A program made the position numbers and the translations under genes. From NCBI RefSeq assembly GCF_001316285.1, contig NZ_BBDO01000008.1:43967-107966 (forward strand): DNA of 64,000 nt. Direction: 5' to 3'. A model generated the notes under the pieces. That model did no database searches. It saw nothing but the letters and a program-made list of their open reading frames with translations, and was not told where the DNA came from. Positions 1-9,679 of this stretch are shown one piece after another (positions within the stretch are counted from its first letter, which is position 1; each line of letters opens with the position of its first letter). The DNA comes from Vulcanisaeta sp. JCM 16161 (GTDB taxonomy: Archaea > Thermoproteota > Thermoprotei > Thermoproteales > Thermocladiaceae).

Positions 1-2
1 CC

Positions 3-416
3 GTAATCACGATCTTCCTGCTATCATTCTCCTTCGGCGCAAATAACCTCGGACTACTATGGGCATTACTAAACTTTAGCAGTAGGGGCTTATTACTAAT
101 CATCATTAGTTCAATACTTGGTGTATTATTAATTGGCTGGAGAACATTGTACAAACTCAGCACTAGCCTATTCACGATAGGCCCACTGACCAGCTTCACG
201 GTCCAGCTATTCTCGTTCATGGCCATGGAGATCGGGACTCTATACTCGGTGCCGATGCCCGTCACGGTAACCACGTCCTTCGGCTTAGTCGGTGTCGGCG
301 CAGCCCACAGGTTTAGAATAATAAACCTGAGGTACTTCAACGAGTTGGTGATCGGCTTCGTAGTGTCGATAATTGTCGGTCTCGTATTTAGCTACGTATT
401 AATCAGAATTGTCTAA
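3..416 (+). CDS. PiT-like phosphate permease, C-terminal part
   Basis: The reading frame is open from the window edge to a TAA at 414-416, so only the C-terminal 137 residues are seen. They form about four hydrophobic segments. A FGANN stretch near the start resembles the FxxGAND signature of inorganic phosphate transporters, and PVTVTTSFGLVGVGAA resembles the PVSTTHxxxGAxxGVG signature that follows in that family. The protein would act in the cell membrane as a cation-coupled phosphate carrier. The ion carried is inferred from family likeness only. Confidence 0.55.
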   Translation, partial: VITIFLLSFSFGANNLGLLWALLNFSSRGLLLIIISSILGVLLIGWRTLYKLSTSLFTIGPLTSFTVQLFSFMAMEIGTLYSVPMPVTVTTSFGLVGVGAAHRFRIINLRYFNELVIGFVVSIIVGLVFSYVLIRIV

Positions 417-417
417 A

Positions 418-1487
418 CTAAGCTATGCCCGTAATCTCTATTAGATTCTCAGCGGCCTTACGCGTTAAGCCGGCCCCGAGTATTGTGAACCTATCGGGTC
501 TTACGTTATGCGCCATCGTCAGCGCGTCGATTATCACATCCCTGTCAAGGCCGAGTTCCTTAGCCGTGACCGGTATGTTTAGGCTCTGCAGGAATGATTT
601 AATCCTCCTCCATTTCATGCCATGTAGGTAAGCCATCATTATTGCGCCAAGTGCCACCTGCTCGCCATGCAGTGCGGGTCTGAATCCCCTCTCCCTAGCC
701 AGCAGGTCTATTGCATGGCTGAATAGGTGCTCAGAACCGCTACATGGCCTTGAACTACCGGCAATGGCCATGGCAACTCCACAGCCGAGTAATGCCTTAA
801 CCACTATCCTAACGCCCTCCTCACTATGAACCTTCAACCTATCCCTATTCCTAAGGACTATTAATGCGCTGTCCCTGGCAAGGGCTGCCGCGTACTCGCT
901 GAATTCCTCGCCCTTAACTCTAACGGCCAATTCCCAGTCCTTAACAGCTATTAACTTACCAACTAACTCACCAATACCGGCCAGTAGATACCTCCTTGGC
1001 GCCTCGAGTATTATTGACGTATCCGCAATAATGGCTATTGGAGACCTCTGCACCTTACCAACTCCATACTTATTAAGGTCAAGTTGAAGTATGTGAGATA
1101 CGTATGGACTTGCTATGCCATCGTGGGACGCTATCGTCGGTATTGATACGTAGGGTACATTCATTATGTAGGCCATGGCCTTTCCAAAATCGATTATCCT
1201 ACCGCCACCAAGGGCTATTATATAGTCAGTAACGTGGGCGTACCTATTTGATAACTCAATAATTTTCTCAGGCTTATTTCATCAACCTCCTCAACATCGC
1301 AGGTCCTACACTCTATCTTATCAATTAGGTGCTTACCAAAGTGAGAGCCAATAAGGATTAAGCCCCTTAATCCATTAAGCCCCACCTTACCCAATATCTC
1401 GGGTACTTTACCAATAGCGTTGGGTCCAAATACCACGACCCTAGGAATCTCATACATCTCTAATGCCTTACGTTGTGCCGAAGCCAT
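418..1487 (-). CDS. egsA: sn-glycerol-1-phosphate dehydrogenase
   Basis: Makes sn-glycerol-1-phosphate from dihydroxyacetone phosphate with NAD(P)H, the step that sets archaeal lipid stereochemistry. The C-terminal 252 residues carry the family's metal ligands: Asp in SHDG of the SIPTIASHDGIASP block, His in SEHLFSHAID and His in LHGEQVALG. The N-terminal 89 residues begin MASAQRKALEMYEIPRVVVF. The two parts lie in different frames, and a break near 1268-1274 restores the nucleotide-binding ALGGGRIID stretch if one base is added. Total length of about 356 residues fits the family. A TTTAAATTTA box lies about 26-35 nt before the ATG. It ends 1 bp from the permease gene on the other strand. Confidence 0.92.
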
Positions 1488-1573
1488 TATTAATTTAGGC
1501 GAGGTAATGGGTAAATTTAAACTATTTCTTTGCTCTCAATGCGTTATTAAATCAATAAATTCTAACGCTATGA

Positions 1574-2098
1574 TTATTTACCAAGGGCTTTAGTAAGGAG
1601 TTCTACGGTTACCCTCTTAAGGGTTACGACATTACCGTCAATTACGAAATCCTCATTCACGTACTCAACACCATTATTCCTGAGAATGCTTATTAAGTCC
1701 GTGGTTGGGTAAACCGTTGCCTTCCTACCCCTTAATAAGCCAAGCTTGGCTGCGTAGGCAGGGGTTGCCAGAGGTAGTATTGTCTTCCTTCCACTACTCA
1801 CTGACTGGGTAAGTAACCCCTCGAAAACCTCCTTATTAACCATGGGCTTGACTTTACCGGGCATTTCCTTACCAGTAACGGCATAGTAAGCCCAATAACC
1901 GCCTATGAAGACCACGACATCATAACCATTAAGTACATCCTCGCTTAACCTATCCGTTATGTCAATGTCGAAGTTGACATTGACGGTCTTACTTACTAAC
2001 CCTGTACTAACCTCCATACCCAACTGCCTAAGCGCCTGTACTGCCATTGAATATTCCCCCTCATACGATGTGTCGGCAACAATGATTAACGCCTTCAT
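1574..2098 (-). CDS. DJ-1/PfpI-superfamily protein lacking the nucleophile Cys
   Basis: A 174-residue protein with the flavodoxin-like core of the DJ-1/PfpI superfamily: MKALIIVAD strand, a VVVFIGGYWAYY block and a PLATPAYAAKLGLLRGRKAT block where the nucleophile elbow normally sits. The usual AxxCHGP cysteine is absent there (TPAYAA instead), so peptidase, glyoxalase or deglycase activity is doubtful. I chose the ATG at 2098 over the one seven codons upstream because it places the first beta strand at the N-terminus, as in the family. It lies between egsA and adkA on the same strand. Function unknown. Confidence 0.6.
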   Translation of the reverse strand: MKALIIVADTSYEGEYSMAVQALRQLGMEVSTGLVSKTVNVNFDIDITDRLSEDVLNGYDVVVFIGGYWAYYAVTGKEMPGKVKPMVNKEVFEGLLTQSVSSGRKTILPLATPAYAAKLGLLRGRKATVYPTTDLISILRNNGVEYVNEDFVIDGNVVTLKRVTVELLTKALGK

Positions 2099-2156
2099 AC
2101 ACCATTCGAAGAACCCCATTTATTTTAAGCATTTCGCGCATCGAAGAATAAACCGC

Positions 2157-2756
2157 CTATTGCTTCGTACCCCTATTCCTCATTATTAAATCGACTATGA
2201 ATTTCGCAGCTATCTCCGCATGTTCGAAGGGTCTTGACTGAGGTCTCCTCCTGAAGTCTAGGATGTATACCGAGCATTCGCCAGCATTGGCCGCGGCAAA
2301 TGCGTAGTATCTATTGGCTAATTGATGCATCTCAATGTCCTCAGGCGATTCCTGCTCCCTATCTCTAAGACCCACGTCCTTAGCCCTCCTCTCAAGGATG
2401 TCCTTTGGGTCGAACTCCATGAGGACTATTGCGTCGGGCTTTAGCTTCGTTATTATCCTGTCGGGAAGACCCGGGTAGAAACCGCCCTGGACCTTAATAC
2501 TTGCGTGGGTATCTATGATTACGTCCCCAGGCAACTTCGCGATTTCCTCAGCCGCAAGTTCCTGAACCTTCCTATACTCCTCCACTGGTAGCTTCTTCCT
2601 CATCTCATCCCTATTGGTAATTCCGTACTGTCTCCTTGCAATCTCAAGCATGTAATCGCCGTAATTAACGATGGTTATGTCAGGGAGCATCTCCTTAACG
2701 AACTTCAATGTTGTGGACTTACCACTACCTGGCACAGCGACGAGTACGATCTTCAC
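2157..2756 (-). CDS. adkA: Adenylate kinase, archaeal AdkA type
   Basis: Interconverts ATP plus AMP and two ADP. The 199-residue protein starts MKIVLVAVPGSGKSTT, a P-loop at residues 8-16, followed by NYGDYMLEIARRQYGI, which matches the archaeal AdkA family rather than bacterial Adk. VIIDTHASIKVQGGFYPGLP forms the nucleotide-binding second half, and the lid is the short archaeal form with RAKDVGLRDREQES. The length matches the family. It may share a transcript with the DJ-1-like gene 58 nt downstream. Confidence 0.93.
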   Translation of the reverse strand: MKIVLVAVPGSGKSTTLKFVKEMLPDITIVNYGDYMLEIARRQYGITNRDEMRKKLPVEEYRKVQELAAEEIAKLPGDVIIDTHASIKVQGGFYPGLPDRIITKLKPDAIVLMEFDPKDILERRAKDVGLRDREQESPEDIEMHQLANRYYAFAAANAGECSVYILDFRRRPQSRPFEHAEIAAKFIVDLIMRNRGTKQ

Positions 2757-2830
2757 ACGGTAAGTTATTCCCCATTAATTTTAAATTTTATTACACGGTC
2801 ACCCACCACCCACTTACCGTAGAATCTTAC

Positions 2831-2838
2831 TTTTAAAT
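2831..2838 (+). promoter_or_regulatory. TATA box deciding a GTG start
   Basis: TTTTAAAT is centred about 24 nt upstream of the GTG at 2859. This is the archaeal spacing that puts the transcription start on or next to the start codon, so the glycosyltransferase mRNA is probably leaderless and GTG is the start. Confidence 0.6.
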
Positions 2839-2858
2839 AAGCCTGGGAGCTAATATTC

Positions 2859-4061
2859 GTGGTAATTCGCGTTCTCCACCTGTCCTGGGAATACCCACCC
2901 CACATGGTGGGCGGGTTGGGAAGGCATGTTTATCACATTACTAGGCACCTGGTTAGGGACGGCATTGATACTACGGTTATGAGCATAGCACTACCCGGCT
3001 CACCACCTTCTGAGGAGGTTGAGGGCGTTCACGTTAGGAGGGTTGATCCATTTAGGTTTAGGTCCACGGGCTTCATCACGTGGGTTCTGAACTTCAATGA
3101 GGAAATGATTGAGGAGGCCCTAAGGCTTTATGATGAGTGGAGGTTCGACATAATACACGTTCATGACTGGTTAACGGGGCCCGCGGGCATTGCACTTAAG
3201 CACCTGCTTCATAAGCCCCTGATCGCTACAATACACGCCACAGAGGCCGGCAGACGTGGTGGTATTCACAATGAGGAGCAGTTTATAATTCACTCATGGG
3301 AGTGGAGGACGACGTATGAGGCGTGGAAGGTCATTGTCTGCAGTAATTACATGATGAACGAGGTCTCCTCGGTGCATGGCGTTCCAAAGGATAAGCTAGT
3401 AATGATACCCAATGGCATTGACGTAACTTACATAGACGCTGTTGGCGTAAAGCCCGGCTTTAGAGACTTGTACGCAATGCCTAATGAGAAGATAATAGTC
3501 TTTGTGGGTAGGCTTGTTCATGAGAAGGGGCCCGACCTGGTGCTGGCTGCGTTTAAGGAACTACTAAAGTGGAATTGGAATCTGAAGCTTCTCGTTGTTG
3601 GTGATGGGCCAATGAGGGAGTACCTAATGGGGTTGGCCCATGATTGGGGCATTTGGAGTAAGGTGTACTTCACGGGCAGGGTTGACGACGAGACCCTCTA
3701 CTCAATACTAAAGGTCTCAGACCTAGCAATATTACCAAGTAGGTATGAGCCCTTTGGAATAACAATACTCGAGGCCATGGCCGCGGGTCTAGCGGTAATA
3801 ACGACAAGAGTTGGAGGGCCTGATGAGATTGTGCGCGATTGGTACAATGGTATTAAGGTGTCGCCAAATAACGTTGATGAGATAATAAACGCAGCTAAGG
3901 TATTACTTAGTAATGATGAGTTGAGGAGAGGGATTGCAAGGAATGCGAGGGACTCCGTACTTAGGTGGTATACCTGGGATAGAATTGCCAGGTGGACTAA
4001 GAAGGTTTATCAAGACGTGCTTGAGGAGTATGGTAATGCGAAGTGGTTATCATTATGGTGA
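2859..4061 (+). CDS. GT4-family glycosyltransferase, glycogen-synthase-like
   Basis: A 400-residue GT-B glycosyltransferase. The N-terminal domain has the nucleotide-sugar acceptor motif YPPHMVGGLGRHVYHI (residues 12-27) typical of starch/glycogen synthase-like GT4 enzymes. The C-terminal domain has FVGRLVHEKGPDLVL and the ExxGxxxxEA-type signature EPFGITILEAMAAGLAV. It probably transfers glucose from UDP- or ADP-glucose to glycogen, or makes trehalose or a surface glycan; the sugar cannot be read from sequence. The frame is intact. The GTG start is set by the TATA box at 2831. Confidence 0.85.
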   Translation: MVIRVLHLSWEYPPHMVGGLGRHVYHITRHLVRDGIDTTVMSIALPGSPPSEEVEGVHVRRVDPFRFRSTGFITWVLNFNEEMIEEALRLYDEWRFDIIHVHDWLTGPAGIALKHLLHKPLIATIHATEAGRRGGIHNEEQFIIHSWEWRTTYEAWKVIVCSNYMMNEVSSVHGVPKDKLVMIPNGIDVTYIDAVGVKPGFRDLYAMPNEKIIVFVGRLVHEKGPDLVLAAFKELLKWNWNLKLLVVGDGPMREYLMGLAHDWGIWSKVYFTGRVDDETLYSILKVSDLAILPSRYEPFGITILEAMAAGLAVITTRVGGPDEIVRDWYNGIKVSPNNVDEIINAAKVLLSNDELRRGIARNARDSVLRWYTWDRIARWTKKVYQDVLEEYGNAKWLSLW

Positions 4062-4199
4062 TTATCAGGAAGGGAGACCTTACATCACGGCTCAGCCCTG
4101 GCCACATCAATCATCGTAAGAGTAAGTCATTAAGTCCTTATAAGGATTTATGGTTAAGGTCCATGAAGGAAAAATCTTTATAAGGGATGCGTTAAGCCC

Positions 4200-4392
4200 A
4201 TGACTGTGCCAAAGGAGGTTAAGGCAAGGGCGCACACGTGTATGAGGTTGACTATGAGAAGGGTACCATAAAGTTTCTAAGGAGAATCTGCCCAAGGTGT
4301 GGTTCAGTAATGGCTTATCACAAGGTCCCAGTGCTAGGTGGGCCTGTGGTAAATGTGGCTACACAATATTTGAGCAGGTTAAGGCCCGATAA
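4200..4392 (+). CDS. rps27ae: 30S ribosomal protein S27ae, frame-broken in this copy
   Basis: A zinc-ribbon ribosomal protein of about 64 residues, missed by simple ORF calling because it holds two frame breaks. The first segment reads MTVPKEVKARAH. The second reads VYEVDYEKGTIKFLRRICPR and continues CGSVMAYHKV. The third reads SARWACGKCGYTIFEQ. The four zinc ligands are in ICPRCG and ACGKCG. Adding one G near 4239 and one C in the CCC at 4327-4329 restores a single frame ending at TAA 4390-4392. A TTTATAA box at 4177-4183 precedes the ATG. Confidence 0.85.
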
Positions 4393-4419
4393 GTGTTGAA
4401 TAAGTCATAGCCAACATTA

Positions 4420-4426
4420 TTTATAA
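4420..4426 (+). promoter_or_regulatory. TATA box shifting the dehydratase start
   Basis: TTTATAA is centred only 12 nt before the ATG at 4435 but 27 nt before the in-frame GTG at 4450. The archaeal TATA-to-start spacing therefore favours GTG 4450 with a leaderless mRNA. Confidence 0.55.
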
Positions 4427-4449
4427 GGTCAGGAATGATTCATAGTATT

Positions 4450-5553
4450 GTGAGGATTAGGGAGGTTAGGGTTGGGGTTTTTAGGGCTGGGCTTGAGATC
4501 CCAGACTTCGGGTCTGCGAATGATATGGTTGTTGTTAAGGTTGTTGGTGAGGATGGTAGTGAGGGTATTGGCTATGTGACTGATTACCACCACATTAAGG
4601 AGGGTGTCTACTTCTCAGACCTACTCGCCGAGTTCATTAGGAGGGTTATTGCTAGGTTTGTTGTTGGCAGGGACACAACCGAGTATGAGGCAATCTGGGA
4701 TGAGTTGTTTCAGAGACTTACTCGATGGGGTAGGAGGGGTTTCGTGATTCACGCAATTAGTGGTGTTGACATAGCCATCTGGGACTTACTGGCTAAGGAG
4801 GCTAATAAGCCGCTTTGGAGGTTGCTCGGTGGTTATAGGAGTGAGGTGCCTACATACGCAAACACGGCCCATCAACTACCACCTAAGGAGCTTGCGGCCA
4901 AGGCCCTTGAGTATGTTAGGCAGGGCTTTGATGCCGTTAAGATTAGGGGTTCGTTAACGGCCGTTAGCCCTGAGGAGGCCACCGAACGCATTAAGGCTGT
5001 TAGGGAGGCTGTTGGTCCTGATGTTAAGTTGATGGTTGACCTAAATGGGACTTACGACTTGAACCTGGCAATGAGGATGTGTAGAAAGTGGGAGAGGTAT
5101 GAGTTGTTTTGGGTTGAGGAGCCCGTGCACCCTGACAATCTCGAGGGTTATAAGAGACTGAAGAGGGCTTGCGGGATACCGATTGCTGCAGGTGAACAGC
5201 ATCACACGATCTACGACTTCAAGCTACTGCTCGAGAGCGAGGCCGTGGATATAGTCCAGCCTGACGTCGGCCATGTCGGTGGAATTACTGAGTGGCTTAG
5301 GGTCTGGGCCCTCGCCAGGGCCTACGGAATACCAGTATCACCGCACCTAATGCCGATAGTTAGCGCCCACCTAGTCGCCGCCAAGCCTGGTACCATGTGG
5401 ATTGAGTACACAGCGCCCGACAACCCACTTAGGAGTGCCATATTCGATGTTTTTGATGAGCCTAAGTCAATAATGTACGCAAGGAATGGTAAGGTCTACG
5501 TACCGGAGACGCCGGGAATAGGCATAAAACTAAAACCACAACACCAATTCTAA
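4450..5553 (+). CDS. Enolase-superfamily acid-sugar dehydratase (mandelate racemase group)
   Basis: Abstracts the alpha proton of a sugar acid and eliminates water, as in gluconate, galactonate or rhamnonate dehydratases. The barrel carries the basic KxR (VKIRGS), three metal ligands in LMVDLNGT, WVEEPVHP and AAGEQHH, an Asp in VDIVQPDVGHVGGIT and the catalytic His in PVSPHLMP, the His-Asp dyad of the mandelate racemase group. Length of about 367 residues is usual. An in-frame ATG at 4435 is the alternative start, but GTG 4450 gives the typical MRIREVRV beginning and the right TATA spacing. The substrate is unknown; a role in a modified Entner-Doudoroff sugar pathway is likely. Confidence 0.82.
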   Translation: MRIREVRVGVFRAGLEIPDFGSANDMVVVKVVGEDGSEGIGYVTDYHHIKEGVYFSDLLAEFIRRVIARFVVGRDTTEYEAIWDELFQRLTRWGRRGFVIHAISGVDIAIWDLLAKEANKPLWRLLGGYRSEVPTYANTAHQLPPKELAAKALEYVRQGFDAVKIRGSLTAVSPEEATERIKAVREAVGPDVKLMVDLNGTYDLNLAMRMCRKWERYELFWVEEPVHPDNLEGYKRLKRACGIPIAAGEQHHTIYDFKLLLESEAVDIVQPDVGHVGGITEWLRVWALARAYGIPVSPHLMPIVSAHLVAAKPGTMWIEYTAPDNPLRSAIFDVFDEPKSIMYARNGKVYVPETPGIGIKLKPQHQF

Positions 5554-5596
5554 CAACACGGAAAAACTATTTTACTTCAAAATTAATGCCGAATTG

Positions 5597-6939
5597 ATGG
5601 ACCTGAGGAAGTATCTAAATGACCTAAGGAGTGAGGATGCCCTGAAGTTCATTGATGAGGAATTGAGCATTAACTACGAAATACCCTACGTGATCTCGCG
5701 ACTCGATAAGGGACCAACCCTGGAATTCACCAATGTACGTGAGTTTAAGGGAGTTCACGTGGTTGGTAATGTCGTTAATACCAGGGATAAGGTGTACAGG
5801 GCACTCAATGTGAGGAGCGATGTTGAATTTTACAAAAGGCTTCTTTGGGCCGAGGACGCAGCATCATCCTACAGGCCGGGCGAGACTAACAACGTGGTTT
5901 ATGACCCATTACCCAATGTTGACCTGTCGAAATTACCCATACCTAGGTATTTCGAACTTGAACCGGGGCCCTGCCTAACAAGCGCGGTTGTCGTGGGTAT
6001 GGATGTTAAGGACGGTATACTAAACGCAAGCATCCATAGGCTAACCCCAATAGGCCCTGATAAGTTCGTCATTAGGCTTGTACCTAGGCACTTATACAGG
6101 ATTTACATGAGGAATAAGGAAATTGGCAGGGATACGCCCATATCAATATCATGGGGCTTACACCCAGCCATTTTAGTCGCTGCGGCGTCATCACCACCCT
6201 TTGGAGTCTTTGAGCTTAACATGGCCAATGCCCTGCTTGACGGTTCACTTAAGGTTAAGGTCCTTGATAATGGAGTGCCCGCGCCTGCTTATGCTGAGGT
6301 TGTGATGGAGGGTTACATATCGGCCAAGGAAACTGCCAGGGAGGGACCGTGCATGGACGTACTAGGTACCTACGATGAGGTTAGGGAACAGCCCATTGTC
6401 AGGATTACGAGGATTTACGTTAGGAGGGACGACCCATTGATCGCCCAGGCCCTTGTGGCTGGTTATTCCGAGCATAAGCTCCTAATGGGTATTGAGAAGG
6501 AGGCTAAGATCTGGCAATTCGTTAGTAATGTGGTCCCTGAAGTTAAAGCTGTTAGGCTCACCGATGGCGGTTGTGGATGGTTACACGCGGTTGTGGCCAT
6601 TAGGAAGCAGAGTGATGGCGATCCTAAAAATGCCATTATGGCGGCCTTCGCGGCACACCCAAGCCTTAAACACGTGGTGGTTGTCGACGATGACATAAAC
6701 GTAGACGACCCAAGCGAGGTTGAGTGGGCCATAGCCACCAGGTTCAGGGCTGATGAGGACTTAGTGATAATTAATTATGCCCGGGGATCTACCTGGATCC
6801 CGTGGCTATTGACCCGGTGCAGGGCATAACCACCAAGGTCGGTATTGATGCCACGAGACCGCTCAATTACGACATGAGTAGGTTTAGGAAGGGGGTTATT
6901 CCCGCATCTGTTGATTTGAGTAGGATTAGGCTTAGGTAA
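5597..6939 (+). CDS. UbiD-family decarboxylase
   Basis: UbiD enzymes reversibly decarboxylate aromatic or alpha,beta-unsaturated acids using prenylated FMN. This protein has the N-terminal LRKYLNDLR...DEELSINYEIPYVISRLDKGP region, the central PIPRYFELEPGPCLTSAVVV block and the late VVVVDDDINVDDPSEVEWA block of the family. A break near 6793 (ACC CTG read as ACCTGG) interrupts it. Adding one C continues the protein as LDPVAIDPVQGITTKVGIDA and on to a TAA at 6937-6939, giving about 448 residues. No UbiX flavin prenyltransferase is in the window. A TTG lies one codon upstream of the ATG chosen. Confidence 0.88.
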
Positions 6940-7005
6940 GTATACGTTTACTTTACGTATACCTTTATTCAATTTTAATGATTATTGCCCGGGCTAATTA
7001 ATAAA

Positions 7006-7011
7006 AGGAGG
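7006..7011 (+). promoter_or_regulatory. Shine-Dalgarno site AGGAGG
   Basis: AGGAGG lies 6 nt before the ATG at 7018. Most genes here look leaderless, so this strong site marks an internal or leadered start and selects ATG 7018 over the in-frame TTG at 6985. It suggests cotranscription with ubiD, 79 nt upstream. Confidence 0.6.
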
Positions 7012-7017
7012 TTTTTA

Positions 7018-7931
7018 ATGCGTCGTGATGTGGATATCGGCATCATCAGGCCTTATGAGGTTGAGTATAACCCTGAGGATGTGGTTGATCTAGAGGATGC
7101 CATTAGGTCACTGGGCCATAGAGTTAGGAGGATCTACATTGATATGGTTGGTGTTAGGTTTGGTAGGGGCCGTATTGATTATTATCAATTAATTGGTAGG
7201 TCCAATTATGAGGAGTTGAGTGTATCAGGTGCAATACTTAGGCATATAGGGTGATTAGGGATTTTGAGCAGTTTGTACATAGGTTATGGGTTGTTAGGGC
7301 CCTTGAACTTGGTGGTGTCTACGTGATGAATCCCGTGATGAATTGGATGATGGCTAGTGATAAGTTCATATCATTAATGTTATTGGCTAAGCACGGGTTA
7401 CCAGTGCCTGATACCGTGGTTAGTGAAAACATGTTCGTTGCCTATAACGCGGTTAAGGAGTTCGGTAGGTCTGTGGTTAAGCAGATTAGGGGTGCCATGG
7501 GCTTTGGAGTTTTTCAGGTTGATGATGCTGATGTCGCCATGCACATATTCAGTTACTTAACAAACCTGAACAAGCCAATGTATGTGCAGAGGTTCCTTGA
7601 TAAGGTTGGTAATGGCGATTACAGGGTTGTGGTTGTTGGTAATGAGGTTATAGGCGCCGAGTTTAGGAGGGGCATTACATGGAAGAGCAATGTTGCCCAG
7701 GGGGCCAAGCCGGAACCCACCAGAGTTACCAATGAATTAAGTGAATTGGCGTTAAAGGCTATTCAGGTCCTTGGGCTTGATTATGGTGGTGTTGATATTG
7801 CCGAGACCAGAGATGGGTACTTCATACTTGAGGTTAACCCAACAATGTCCTGGCAGGGATTCAAGAGGGCCACCGGGATCAACCCTGCTAAGTATATCGT
7901 AAGCTACCTAATTAGTAAGGTGAAGGCTTAG
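7018..7931 (+). CDS. RimK-like ATP-grasp ligase
   Basis: An ATP-grasp amino-acid ligase of the RimK/LysX group, which adds an amino acid to a carboxylate. The N-terminal preATP-grasp part (about 78 residues, MRRDVDIGIIRPYEVEY) and the ATP-grasp core (NPVMNWMMASDKFISLMLLA, HGLPVPDTVV, VKQIRGAMGFGVFQV, ILEVNPTMSWQGF) are in different frames. Adding one G in GGG at 7249-7251 joins them as LRHIGVIRDFEQFVHRL. The EVNP near the C-terminus gives the Mg-binding residues. The substrate (glutamate to a cofactor, LysW or a protein) cannot be told. Confidence 0.8.
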
Positions 7932-8870
7932 GCTATTCTTGAGGCGATTCTAATAACCTTTAATGCTACGTCCACGGAGTCCAGGCCAAATACATAGGTA
8001 ACTGGCTCCAGTGCATAACCACCTAGGTCAATCACAGCCTCTAACGTGGGGTCCTTAATGAGTGAGTTGGTTACGGCATTAATCACCTCATCCTCATTGG
8101 AGCTTTCATGAGGACCGACCTTGGCATAGCGCATATTTAACTCCGTAAGCACGCGTTCTATCTTATCGTCATATTTAATACTCGCCACAGACCTGTACCT
8201 GGGGTTCGCACTCATGCACTTAATAATTAACCTACCCAAATGCCTACTTCCACCATAGATGGGCCTCGACCCTATGATAACCCTCCCATCATGGGCATCA
8301 ATCCTGCCAGGAACGCCAACAACGTCGTCCTCCATCATCGCGCCCGGTTTGGCCTCAACAATGTTCATGAGGACCCTCGGTATCACGGCCTGGATCTCGG
8401 GGTGAGCCTCAAGAATTGATAATGCCCTCTCCACATTCCTGATTATCGAATCCGAAATACCCGTAATTAATACCGAGCATACATTACAATTCGCTGGTAA
8501 TGAAGGAACAAGCCTTCTATGGGCGTCGCACATTCTTAAGGAGCCCAGTTCCATTAATATGGCGTTGGTTAGGTATTCAAGTGCTTCATACTCCCTACCA
8601 CCTAGTATTAACTCTACAACGTTTTTAACAACCTCAAGCACCCAATCCCTGCTAATGCCCAGGGATTCAACCTTACTGAGTAATTCATTGTAATCCCTAC
8701 TCACGTACCTATTAACCGCCGGTTGCGTTACGCCAAGTATCTTAGCCACCCTAAGTTGGCTATACCCACTCTCGAGTAGCTTCTTGGCAACTAGGCTCCT
8801 TATTATTGGCAATACATTCTCAACGGCAAACTCAAGCCTGTGCTTATACTCACGGGTTAATACAAAGCAT
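7928..8870 (-). CDS. ThiR-like thiamine regulator: HTH plus ThiN domain
   Basis: N-terminal helix-turn-helix (YSQLRVAKILGVTQPAVNRY) followed by a cysteine-containing linker (CDAHRRLVP and NCNVC) and a C-terminal ThiN domain (VVGVPGRIDAHDGRV, IYGGSRHLGRLII, VIDLGG). In archaea this architecture is the ThiR repressor of thiamine genes, in which the ThiN domain senses thiamine phosphate. The longest frame starts at TTG 8812, but conserved EYKHRLEFAVENV lies upstream in the same frame. An ATG at 8870 followed by one missing base near 8854 gives a natural start MLCINPREYKHRL. No thiamine biosynthesis gene is adjacent. It overlaps the RimK-like gene end by 4 nt. Confidence 0.75.
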
Positions 8871-8901
8871 TGTCACTATTAATCCTTACTTTTACACTTC
8901 A

Positions 8902-9621
8902 CTAGATACTCCTCATCTCACTTATCATCTTAGCAACGATATCGATCGGGTCATCATTTGCCGAGTACTTACTAATTACGTTACCACCCTTAGTCAGTAA
9001 AACCAGGTATTTATTACCCACCATTGTCTGTCCTTCATTGAGGTACGTCCTAACCAATAAGTACTTATCACCGCTCAGTAGTGCTATTTCCAGGGGCATT
9101 GACGGTATTCTACACATGCATGACGCATTAACTCGACCCACGCTGGCGTAATTACGTAAAATGCCAAGTATCGTTAATACCGTTTTAATACTCCCTGAAC
9201 TCACGTATCCCGTGTTTATGAATAACGTATCTCCAACCCTGTATGGGCATATTAATGGGTAATAATCGGAATACCCGGAATTTGGGTCTCCAATCAGTAT
9301 GAAGGCATTCCTTATGGTGACCCAGTCACTGTACTTCCTAAGGTCGACGCCACCCCTACCGGGTATTCTAACTAGGGAGTCCTCACTTAATGTGTATGAG
9401 CCGTACCTACTGCCCATGTCCATGGCCTTAATCACATACTGACCAAAGGATGCGATGGCTACGTGACCCACCACCTGCCTATCCACCTTAAGCTCTTCAA
9501 TAAGTTCAATGCCATTAACACTGCCTAATGTCGTGGTAGTCCCATCAATGCTCCACACAGCCAACTCCTTACCGACCCTACCAATCACTAGTACGATGGG
9601 TACCTTGAATGATGTGATCAT
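8902..9621 (-). CDS. Hypothetical protein, 239 residues
   Basis: Not recognised. A soluble-looking protein rich in beta strands (IVLVIGRVGKELAVWSIDG, VGHVAIASFGQYVIKAMDM) with a CMCRIPSMPLEIALLSGDKY segment in the second half. No signal peptide or membrane helix is seen. AAAAGGAG lies 6 nt before the ATG, so the start is well set. It is divergent from the gene at 9680 and downstream-adjacent to the ThiR-like gene on the same strand. Confidence 0.6.
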   Translation of the reverse strand: MITSFKVPIVLVIGRVGKELAVWSIDGTTTTLGSVNGIELIEELKVDRQVVGHVAIASFGQYVIKAMDMGSRYGSYTLSEDSLVRIPGRGGVDLRKYSDWVTIRNAFILIGDPNSGYSDYYPLICPYRVGDTLFINTGYVSSGSIKTVLTILGILRNYASVGRVNASCMCRIPSMPLEIALLSGDKYLLVRTYLNEGQTMVGNKYLVLLTKGGNVISKYSANDDPIDIVAKMISEMRSI

Positions 9622-9679
9622 TAATTGCTCCTTTTAAATTAATTATTTAAGATTTATATTAGCACGCAATACTTACCGC

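Noticed and set aside
4055..4180. Short frame MVIIRKGDLTSRL overlapping the glycosyltransferase end
   Set aside because: No family likeness, no promoter or ribosome site of its own, and it ends inside the S27ae promoter.
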